Positions 5,578 to 10,909 of a stretch of DNA of 49,387 nucleotides are shown in pieces. Positions within the stretch are counted from its first letter, which is position 1. The number at the start of each line of letters is the position of its first letter. The notes under the pieces are model-generated. The model was not told the origin of the DNA, did no database searches, and saw only the letters and a list, made by a program, of their open reading frames with translations. A program made the translations under genes and the position numbers. Origin of the DNA: a virus; the IMG/VR virus record IMGVR_UViG_3300010885_019455, positions 1-49,387 of that record; one strand, 5' to 3'.

Positions 5578-6198
5578 ATGCATGATGAAAGAAATATAGA
5601 ATACTTAAATAAACGAAGAATATTATATAGACAAGATCCTGTTAATGATAAGTGTTCAACAGAGTATGATTGGGGTTATTACTTTGAAAATGGAACTCGC
5701 GAATGCTATACATTATTTAACTCACGAGCTCAAATCAACACATATAAGTCATTGAAATGGCATTTGTATGTATTATGGTATCTTAATCATTCAATGAGTC
5801 AGGATCAGTTTGAAACGCTTGCAAAATATATATGTACAAGATCTAATGGGTTTGTTACTTTTAATATATCAGAGCATGCTTTAGAAAATATATTATATGA
5901 TGTTAGCATGGTTGATTTAGAAAAACCACCACCAAACAAATTGCGTAAGATTATATTTAAAGACAATACAGGTTTAACAACGTCTGAAAAACTATCTATT
6001 GTGGGACATATAATTGGTAAAAGTAAAAAAGTAACTGAATCTGATATATATGAAGCAATGATTTACATGCATGATCTATCCCAGAAAATAACAATAAAGA
6101 ATATTGCAGAGCATTTTAAATGTTCAACAAGAACAATACATCGTAATATGAGTAATGAACTTAAAAAAGAAAAAGAATTATTAAATAAACAATTATGA
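5578..6198 (+). CDS. HTH-containing phage regulator-like protein (206 aa)
   Basis: A 206-residue protein. The N-terminal two thirds have aromatic-rich, unrecognised sequence (TEYDWGYYFENGTRECYTLF, SLKWHLYVLWYLNHSMS). The C-terminal 60 residues hold a helix-turn-helix: MIYMHDLSQKITIKNIAEHF followed by KCSTRTIHRNMSNELKKEKE. This pattern is shared with proteins I recall from Bacteroidota and marine phages; it suggests DNA binding, perhaps transcription control. It overlaps the next gene by 4 nt and heads the run leading to the sigma factor. Upstream, a TGTCACA at 5554-5560 matches the half-site of the operator at 7172. Confidence 0.65.
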   Translation: MHDERNIEYLNKRRILYRQDPVNDKCSTEYDWGYYFENGTRECYTLFNSRAQINTYKSLKWHLYVLWYLNHSMSQDQFETLAKYICTRSNGFVTFNISEHALENILYDVSMVDLEKPPPNKLRKIIFKDNTGLTTSEKLSIVGHIIGKSKKVTESDIYEAMIYMHDLSQKITIKNIAEHFKCSTRTIHRNMSNELKKEKELLNKQL

Positions 6199-6401
6199 AA
6201 TTAATACCAATACAAAAAGCAAAAGCATTGTATAATCATTATGATGATTTGTTAAATAAGGATTTTATGAATCCAATTATAAATCACAATCAATTAATAG
6301 AGTGCTCATTAATAGCAGTTAATTTAGTTTTAAACTCAAATGATATTGATGGTGAATATTCTTATTATTTAGAAATTAAAAAAGAAATTGAAAACCTATG
6401 A
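6195..6401 (+). CDS. Small conserved phage protein, paralog of the 14114 protein (68 aa)
   Basis: A 68-residue helical protein starting MKLIPIQKAKALYNHYDDLL and ending with ECSLIAVNLVLNSN...YYLEIKKEIENL. The ending aligns with the 14030 protein (RAVNLVINSVELE...YWQEVKNEIEKL), so these are paralogs of a family common in Bacteroidota phages. Its ATG overlaps the stop of the HTH gene and its stop overlaps the sigma-factor start by 4 nt, indicating translational coupling. Function unknown. Confidence 0.65.
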   Translation: MKLIPIQKAKALYNHYDDLLNKDFMNPIINHNQLIECSLIAVNLVLNSNDIDGEYSYYLEIKKEIENL

Positions 6402-7156
6402 AAAGTTACAACTTACAAAATTACTTAAGATATAAGAAAGATGTTATTGTTGGGCAACCAATTAATAAAGCATGGAGTGAATATACCAGAGATGAATTGA
6501 TTAACAAGTTTTTACCATTAGTTGAAAACATATCTAGAAAATTTTCTACCTCACAACAAGCATCAGGTGTAATGGATATTACAGATCTAATACAAGAAGG
6601 AAGTTATGGATTAATACAAGCAGTCAATAGATTAGACTGGACACAATTAAACGATTCTAAGGACATAGAAAAAACATTGAAGTCATTCTTATCAAAAAGA
6701 ATTAAAGGCTCGATTAGAAGAGCATTAGATATTAATAGAGGCAATATAAAACTGCCAGAACATAAATTAATTGAGATCAGAAAAGATAATGGCCAAAATA
6801 AAGAAATGGTTGCAATGTTTTTTAATTCTATATTCTTAAGCATCGACGAACAGCTTAATGATGAAGACGAAGAGAATATGTTATACCAAGTTAAAGATGA
6901 TTCTGAACCGTATAATATATGTATTATGAATGCTTATCTCACTTCATTATTAAAAAGACATTTGAATCAAGAAGAATACGATGTGTTAAGATTAAGTTAC
7001 GGTTTAGATTGTGATAAACATTCTGCTGTAGCAATTGCAGAGAAGTTAAACTTCCAAGGTAAAAGTTCTTATGTAAGAGTTTACGAATTAAAAAAGCAAG
7101 CAATCGCTAAATTAATCAATAACGTCGACTCCTCACAAGTACTTGACTTTCTTTAA
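6398..7156 (+). CDS. Phage sigma-70-family factor
   Basis: A 252-residue sigma factor. Region 2 is at about residues 31-81 (DELINKFLPLVENISRKF, DITDLIQEGSYGLIQAVNRL). A region-3-like linker resembling primary sigma factors (LSIDEQLNDEDEENMLYQV) is at about 147-165, and region 4 with its HTH is at about 182-242 (LTSLLKRHLNQEEYDVLRL, AVAIAEKL). It would redirect host RNA polymerase to phage promoters, with the eight repeated motifs at 72-10089 as the obvious candidates (inference). It overlaps the previous gene by 4 nt. Region 1 is absent and the core-binding and -10-reading helices look degenerate, as is normal for phage sigma factors. Confidence 0.85.
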   Translation: MKSYNLQNYLRYKKDVIVGQPINKAWSEYTRDELINKFLPLVENISRKFSTSQQASGVMDITDLIQEGSYGLIQAVNRLDWTQLNDSKDIEKTLKSFLSKRIKGSIRRALDINRGNIKLPEHKLIEIRKDNGQNKEMVAMFFNSIFLSIDEQLNDEDEENMLYQVKDDSEPYNICIMNAYLTSLLKRHLNQEEYDVLRLSYGLDCDKHSAVAIAEKLNFQGKSSYVRVYELKKQAIAKLINNVDSSQVLDFL

Positions 7157-7171
7157 GTTAAATTAAAAATC

Positions 7172-7200
7172 TGTCACAAATAAGGTATATATTTGTGACA
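7172..7200. promoter_or_regulatory. Palindromic operator overlapping a host-type promoter
   Basis: A perfect 11-bp inverted repeat: TGTCACAAATA (7172-7182), 7-nt spacer, TATTTGTGACA (7190-7200). The right arm overlaps TATATTTG at 7188-7195, an exact match to the Bacteroidota -7 element TAnnTTTG. No T-run follows, so it is not a terminator. It lies between the sigma factor (stop 7156) and the ERF gene (ATG 7249), and fits a repressor or activator site controlling the recombination-replication genes. A clear -33 element was not found. Confidence 0.65.
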
Positions 7201-7248
7201 AAACACGTAATTATATTAATAAGAACATTAACAATTAAATCAAATTAT

Positions 7249-7812
7249 ATGGCAACAAAAACGAATGAAAAAGAGTTAACACTAAATGAAAAGTTAGCCA
7301 CAATACAAACCAAGTTTAAATCTAAGAAGTCTAGGTTTAATTCTTTTGGTAAGTACAATTTTAGATCTGCTGAAGATATATTAGAAGCAATCAAACCGTA
7401 CTTGCTTGAGCTTGGCGTATCAGTTGTAGTAACTGAAAGACTTTTAACCGGTCATGATTCAATTTTTCCTATTATGGAAACTACAGCAATCATATCTGAT
7501 AACTTAAGTAATATTACAGCAACAGCAATTGTAGGAGTTGACTTAGAACAAAAAGGTATGCAGATGCCTCAGAAGTTTGGATCAGCATCAAGTTATGGTA
7601 AAAAGTATGCGCTTGGTAATCTATTATTAATTGATGATACTCAAGATGCAGATGCTACAAATAATCATGATACTAAAAAGCCTGCGACAACTAAACCAAA
7701 ATTAGAAGGTGAAGCTTTAGTTAAAGCAAAAGAATATTTAGAGAAAGGTGGTAGCTTAGATGCTATTAAAACTAAATATGATGTATCACCTGAAATATTA
7801 GCAACTCTATGA
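7249..7812 (+). CDS. ERF-family single-strand annealing protein
   Basis: A 187-residue protein with the ERF-family core: LATIQTKFKSKKSRFNSFGK followed by YNFRSAEDILEAIKPYL, then MQMPQKFGSASSYGKKYALG and LLIDDTQDAD. ERF proteins anneal complementary single strands in phage recombination and end repair. I start it at ATG 7249, not at a GTG at 7195 in the same frame, because the extra 18 residues would lie in the operator-promoter region and do not look like ERF sequence. After about residue 145 comes a Lys/Thr-rich linker and a short C-terminal helical unit. It overlaps the exonuclease gene by 4 nt (ATGA), giving an annealase-exonuclease pair. Confidence 0.85.
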   Translation: MATKTNEKELTLNEKLATIQTKFKSKKSRFNSFGKYNFRSAEDILEAIKPYLLELGVSVVVTERLLTGHDSIFPIMETTAIISDNLSNITATAIVGVDLEQKGMQMPQKFGSASSYGKKYALGNLLLIDDTQDADATNNHDTKKPATTKPKLEGEALVKAKEYLEKGGSLDAIKTKYDVSPEILATL

Positions 7813-8549
7813 CAGAAAAAGAAATCAAAGCAGCATTAAAAAGATTGGATAACGACGAAGATTATTATGGAGAGTTTGGTAAACAGTTCTTATCAAATTC
7901 AAACATAAGATCTTTGTTGAAGGATCCATTATCTTTTAATCAACCAATCACAAACAATCCTAATTTAATAATAGGTAGTTACTTCCATACATTAATACTT
8001 GAACCTGATAAACTAGAACGTATAAAAATTATCGATGCATCAACCCGAAATACTACAAAGTATAAAGAATTATCTGAAGGTGAAATGTGTTTGTTACAAC
8101 ACGAAGCAGATAGTATACAGTTATTAAGAGATACCGTTATGGAAAACAAAATAGCACGTGATCTTATACAAGACATTGATGTTGAATATGAAGTACCAGG
8201 TATATTAGAACTAAGTGGCGAATGGTGGAAATTAAAAGCAGATATTAAAAATAATACGCAATCATTAGTAGTAGATCTTAAAACAACTTCTGATATTGAT
8301 AAGTTTAGATATTCAGCAAAAGAATATAATTATGATAGTCAAGCATATATTTATTCTACATATTTTAATATGGACATGGTATTTATAGCTGTTGATAAGA
8401 AGTCTAGAAAGATTGGTATTTACGATTGTTCACCACAATTTTTAGAATCAGGTAAAGACAAAGTAGAACGAGCAGTGGAAGCTTACAGATTATTCCACAA
8501 AACAGAGAATTTTGATATTAAAAATTATTGTATAACCGAAACGCTTTAA
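7809..8549 (+). CDS. PD-(D/E)XK exonuclease (RecE/exonuclease VIII-like)
   Basis: A 246-residue nuclease-like protein. The core is around residues 135-180: WWKLKADIKNNTQSLVVDLK, TTSDIDKF and a Q-A-Y-Y-type helix (YNYDSQAYIYSTYF). The spacing D (KAD) - VDLKTT - QAxxY is that of phage exonucleases related to RecE (PDDEXK_1/DUF3799-like). It would resect double-stranded ends so the overlapping upstream ERF protein can anneal them. An N-terminal SYFHTLILEP motif, also typical of this family, supports the call. 5' overlap with ERF is 4 nt. Confidence 0.8.
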   Translation: MTEKEIKAALKRLDNDEDYYGEFGKQFLSNSNIRSLLKDPLSFNQPITNNPNLIIGSYFHTLILEPDKLERIKIIDASTRNTTKYKELSEGEMCLLQHEADSIQLLRDTVMENKIARDLIQDIDVEYEVPGILELSGEWWKLKADIKNNTQSLVVDLKTTSDIDKFRYSAKEYNYDSQAYIYSTYFNMDMVFIAVDKKSRKIGIYDCSPQFLESGKDKVERAVEAYRLFHKTENFDIKNYCITETL

Positions 8550-8553
8550 TTAA

Positions 8554-8766
8554 ATGAGTACATTTTTAAGTAGATTACAAGAAGAACAAGAAGAATTATC
8601 AGACAAAGTATTTAAGCTGCATGATTTTGTAAATAACAGTCCTATATATAATACAACAAGTATTGTACAACAAAAATTGTTGCTTACTCAATTATTAGCA
8701 ATGAAAATATATTTAAATACATTAGACGAAAGACTACTTGATTTATCACCCCAAACAAATAACTAA
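8554..8766 (+). CDS. Small helical-hairpin protein, possible Acb2/Tad1-type sponge (70 aa)
   Basis: A 70-residue all-helical protein: MSTFLSRLQEEQEELSDKVF, KLHDFVNNS, then VQQKLLLTQLLAMKIYLNTL and DERLLDL. The pattern F-L-x-R-L-x-x-E-x-x-E-L-x-x-K-x-x-K-L-x-x-F, a short loop, then Q-x-x-L-L-x-x-Q-L-x-A-M-x-x-Y-x-x-x-L-x-x-R-L matches small phage proteins recently grouped with the Acb2/Tad1 hairpin domain, whose studied members bind cyclic nucleotide signals of CBASS or Thoeris defence. This is from memory of the pattern; ligand binding is not shown. It starts 4 nt after the exonuclease stop. Confidence 0.6.
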   Translation: MSTFLSRLQEEQEELSDKVFKLHDFVNNSPIYNTTSIVQQKLLLTQLLAMKIYLNTLDERLLDLSPQTNN

Positions 8767-8791
8767 AATAATTAACTAAACCCTTTAAACC

Positions 8792-8962
8792 ATGAAAAAA
8801 GTAATTTTAACATTAGCAACAGTAACAACGTTATTAGTATCTTGTAATGACAAGAAAGCAGAAGCAGCACAAACAACAGACACGGTCAAAGTGGCTGATT
8901 CAATGAGTACAGATTCTACAACAGTAGATTCAACACAAATTGATACAACAAAAACAAAGTAA
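8792..8962 (+). CDS. Small phage-encoded lipoprotein (56 aa)
   Basis: A 56-residue protein with a clear lipoprotein signal peptide: MKKVILTLATVTTLLVSCND. The lipobox is LVSC with Cys18 as the lipidated residue. The mature part is only about 39 residues, rich in Ser, Thr and Asp (DSMSTDSTTVDSTQIDTTKT), so it looks like an unstructured, surface-tethered tail. Phage lipoproteins of this size are often superinfection-exclusion factors (as in T5 or TP-J34), but that role is inference. It lies between the hairpin-protein gene and the SSB-like gene. Confidence 0.7.
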   Translation: MKKVILTLATVTTLLVSCNDKKAEAAQTTDTVKVADSMSTDSTTVDSTQIDTTKTK

Positions 8963-8989
8963 TTATTAATTAATAAACAATTAAATCTT

Positions 8990-9313
8990 ATGGCTAGTAT
9001 AATAAAAGCGAGCATCAACTTAAATGAAATTCCAAAACACAAGATTATCGATGGTAAGAAAGGAAAATACTTACCCATCACAATTACATTAAATGATGAA
9101 GTAGATCAGTTTGGCAATCAAGGGCCAGTGCAGGTTGAACAATCAAAAGAAGAAAGAGAATCAAAAGCAGCAAAAGTTTATCTTGGTAATGTAAAAGTTG
9201 TATGGACTAATGGTCAAAATGTAGAAGCTGCTCCAAGAACTGATGGTCAATCCGCTCCTACCCCAAAACGAGCACCGGCTCCTGTAGTCGAGGATGATTT
9301 ACCTTTTAACTAA
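8990..9313 (+). CDS. Single-stranded DNA-binding-like protein (107 aa)
   Basis: A 107-residue protein with an N-terminal beta-rich half (ASIIKASINLNEIPKHKI, GKYLPITITLND, AKVYLGNVKVVW) and a Pro/Ala-rich linker ending in VVEDDLPFN. The acidic tail with D-D-L-P-F is the hallmark of bacterial and phage SSB proteins, which recruit partners through it. The beta-rich part fits an OB fold, though short. Its location between the recombination module and the primase-helicase supports an SSB role. Confidence 0.7.
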   Translation: MASIIKASINLNEIPKHKIIDGKKGKYLPITITLNDEVDQFGNQGPVQVEQSKEERESKAAKVYLGNVKVVWTNGQNVEAAPRTDGQSAPTPKRAPAPVVEDDLPFN

Positions 9314-9326
9314 GGGTTTTTAGTAA

Positions 9327-9914
9327 TCCCGTAAATACAAAACTAAATGAAAATTAAGTGCATAGGCTGTAATGAAACATTACATATATCTGAATTCTAC
9401 AAACACAAAGCCGGCGTGCATGGAGTGCTTGCGAGATGTAAGAAATGTGTAAAGGTACAGCGAAGTAAAAATTACGAATATAGAATAGCAGACCCTAAGT
9501 TTGTGCAATCTGAACGTCAAAGAGGCAGAGAAAAATATGCTAGATTAAATTATAAAGAAATTAATAGAGAAAAAATGCAAGATCCAGCTAGAAAATTAAA
9601 ACATAGAATACGAACCGCCGCATATTCTTTATTAAACAAAAGAGTAAATTCTAGTACTTTATTAGGCTGTTCTCATGATGAATTTTTTAAACATATAGAA
9701 TCAAAATTCAAAAACGGAATGAGTTGGGATAATATAAATGAATGGCATTTAGATCATATAGTTCCTTTAAGTTGGTGTAGTACAAATGAAGAATTATTTA
9801 TATATTCGCATTATTCAAATATACAGCCTTTATTCGCAATAGACAATTTAAGAAAAAGCGATAACTATATAGGTTAATTTTAAATTATAAATGTACCTAT
9901 AGCGCTTCCCGTAA
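9327..9914. repeat. 8-bp direct repeats flanking the HNH gene
   Basis: TCCCGTAA occurs at 9327-9334, in the gap before the HNH gene, and at 9907-9914, just after it. They may be traces of insertion of the endonuclease gene. At 8 bp in AT-rich DNA chance is possible, but the motif is GC-rich for this genome. Confidence 0.3.
9347..9877 (+). CDS. HNH endonuclease, free-standing
   Basis: A 176-residue protein. The N-terminus is a zinc-ribbon (CIGCNETLHISEFYKH and ARCKKCVKVQ: CxxC...CxxC). The middle is basic and helical, and the C-terminus holds the HNH nuclease core: SWDNINEWHLDHIVPLSW followed by NIQPLFAIDNLRKSDNYIG. The W-H-L-D-H-I-x-P and N-x-x-P-L-x-x-x-x-N-x-x-K pattern is that of phage HNH enzymes, most of which are homing-type. 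It sits between the SSB-like gene and the primase-helicase. Confidence 0.85.
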   Translation: MKIKCIGCNETLHISEFYKHKAGVHGVLARCKKCVKVQRSKNYEYRIADPKFVQSERQRGREKYARLNYKEINREKMQDPARKLKHRIRTAAYSLLNKRVNSSTLLGCSHDEFFKHIESKFKNGMSWDNINEWHLDHIVPLSWCSTNEELFIYSHYSNIQPLFAIDNLRKSDNYIG

Positions 9915-9919
9915 GAATA

Positions 9920-9942
9920 GCCTTTAGGTCTTTTTTTAAGGC
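9920..9942 (+). promoter_or_regulatory. Hairpin after the HNH gene
   Basis: GCCTT (9920-9924) pairs with AAGGC (9938-9942) around a 13-nt loop containing seven T's. It lies in the 230-nt gap between the HNH gene and the truncated primase start. It may be a weak terminator or a leader structure; a second GCCTTTAG copy lies near 9987. Confidence 0.35.
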
Positions 9943-9998
9943 AGAACAAATGTTTGGAACAGCGAAAGCAGAACTTAGTTTAGACAGCCTTTAGTAGT

Positions 9999-10033
9999 TA
10001 GTTAGACCCCATTAATTGGGGTTTTTCTAACTA
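9999..10033 (+). terminator. Intrinsic terminator before promoter copy 8
   Basis: ACCCC (10006-10010) and GGGGT (10018-10022) form a stem with a 7-nt loop, followed by a T-run (10022-10026). An outer pairing TAGTTAGA (9999-10006) with TCTAACTA (10026-10033) is possible, so alternative folds exist. It would end transcription from the ERF-HNH run shortly before promoter copy 8. Confidence 0.75.
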
Positions 10034-10048
10034 TAATAAGTAGCGCTT

Positions 10049-10090
10049 ACAATCTGAACACGATTGTATTATGATAATATATATGTAACA
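10049..10090 (+). promoter_or_regulatory. Repeated phage promoter-like motif, copy 8
   Basis: CACGA at 10059-10063 and TGATAATATATATGTAAC starting at 10072, with 13-nt spacing. It follows the terminator at 9999-10033 directly, a terminator-promoter boundary. It would drive the small genes and the primase-helicase. Confidence 0.7.
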
Positions 10091-10105
10091 AATTAAATTT
10101 AATAA

Positions 10106-10147
10106 ATGCAAACAACAGAGATAAACGGTTTCTTGCTATACACATAA
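10106..10147 (+). pseudogene. Truncated duplicate of the primase-helicase start (13 codons)
   Basis: An ATG-to-stop frame encoding MQTTEINGFLLYT. The primase-helicase at 10910 begins MTIQTTEINGFLIDN, so nine residues (QTTEINGFL) are shared and then the copy stops. It lies 16 nt downstream of promoter copy 8, where the primase start would be expected. Between the copy and the intact gene are three small genes. I read it as a remnant or partial duplication from insertion of those genes. Confidence 0.7.
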
Positions 10148-10170
10148 ATAAACTAAAAACAAATAATATT

Positions 10171-10449
10171 ATGAAAGAATTAACAAAATGCTATTGTGGT
10201 CATACTACAACTTGTGATTGTGGACCTGAAGAACCTAAACAAGAAAAACTTGAAGAAGCTGCTAAAAGATATTCTTATGGAGGCAGAGAAGGAGGTCACA
10301 GAACACCATTTCTTGAAGGTGTTAAATGGCAACAAGAAAGAAGTTATAGTGATATGCAAGAGTATGCAGAATTTTGCATTGAATGTGATAGGAAACAAAT
10401 GCCTTTATTATTAGTTCAAGATTGGTACGAACATTATAAAAACAAATAA
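10171..10449 (+). CDS. Small phage protein with Cys-rich N-terminus and EWFEQFKKK-like tail (92 aa)
   Basis: A 92-residue protein. The N-terminus MKELTKCYCGHTTTCDCGPE has four cysteines in a possible zinc site. The middle, AAKRYSYGG...FLEGVKWQQE, and the end, YSDMQEYAEFCIEC...VQDWYEHYKNK, match the small-protein family of the 4327 gene (YSEEDMNDYA...EWFEQFKKK). It lies between the truncated primase start and the intact primase gene, in a segment that looks inserted. Function unknown. Confidence 0.65.
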   Translation: MKELTKCYCGHTTTCDCGPEEPKQEKLEEAAKRYSYGGREGGHRTPFLEGVKWQQERSYSDMQEYAEFCIECDRKQMPLLLVQDWYEHYKNK

Positions 10450-10453
10450 AATT

Positions 10454-10627
10454 ATGGAAACACAAACAAAAGAAAAATTAGACTATTCCTCTTGGAGAAA
10501 AAAGAATACAGTAATGTTAATAAGAGGTGGATGGTTTGGAAATCAAACCCCTTGTTATGTAGGTGATGCAAGACCTAAAACAGAAAAAGAATGGGAAGTA
10601 TTGTTTGAAGAATTTAAAAACAAATAA
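10454..10627 (+). CDS. Small hypothetical protein with FEEFKNK tail (57 aa)
   Basis: A 57-residue protein starting METQTKEKLDYSSWRKKNTV and ending KEWEVLFEEFKNK. The end resembles the EWFEQFKKK-type tails of the 4327 and 10171 proteins, possibly by exchange of gene ends. Its last codons belong to the first unit of a 26-bp tandem duplication. Function unknown. Confidence 0.5.
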   Translation: METQTKEKLDYSSWRKKNTVMLIRGGWFGNQTPCYVGDARPKTEKEWEVLFEEFKNK

Positions 10628-10658
10628 GATTAGAACAATTTAAAAACAAATAAGATTA
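10607..10658 (+). repeat. 26-bp tandem duplication
   Basis: Two head-to-tail 26-bp units, 10607-10632 and 10633-10658, differ at one base (G or C at the fourth position). Unit 1 encodes the last codons and stop of the 10454 gene; unit 2 repeats them as a noncoding leader and ends on the first base of the next ATG (10658). It is a recent duplication of a gene-end/leader module. Confidence 0.85.
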
Positions 10659-10906
10659 TGAAAAAAGAATTTATACAAGTAGAAATAGAAGTTTATGACA
10701 AAGAACTTGCTGATATTGGTATTGAGTCAAAAGAATCAATTTGGGCCGATGCTGTTATAAATAACTCTGAAGTAACAGCCATAAGAGCTTCATTAGATAA
10801 CAACGATAGGTGTATTATATATTTAAAAAATGGAGATAGCTTTATAGTTAGGATGCATTTTTATGAAGCGGTATATTTATTTACTAATAATAAATTTGAA
10901 AAATAA
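10658..10906 (+). CDS. Small hypothetical protein (82 aa)
   Basis: An 82-residue protein, probably beta-rich (FIQVEIEVYDKELADIG, RCIIYLKNGDSFIVRMHFYE). No family recognised. It ends 3 nt before the primase-helicase start, so the two are likely translated from the same message. Confidence 0.6.
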   Translation: MKKEFIQVEIEVYDKELADIGIESKESIWADAVINNSEVTAIRASLDNNDRCIIYLKNGDSFIVRMHFYEAVYLFTNNKFEK

Positions 10907-10909
10907 TAT

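Noticed and set aside
7195-7248. Extended ERF start at the GTG at 7195
   Set aside because: The extra residues fall in the operator/promoter and are not ERF-like; ATG 7249 has the usual A/T-rich leader.
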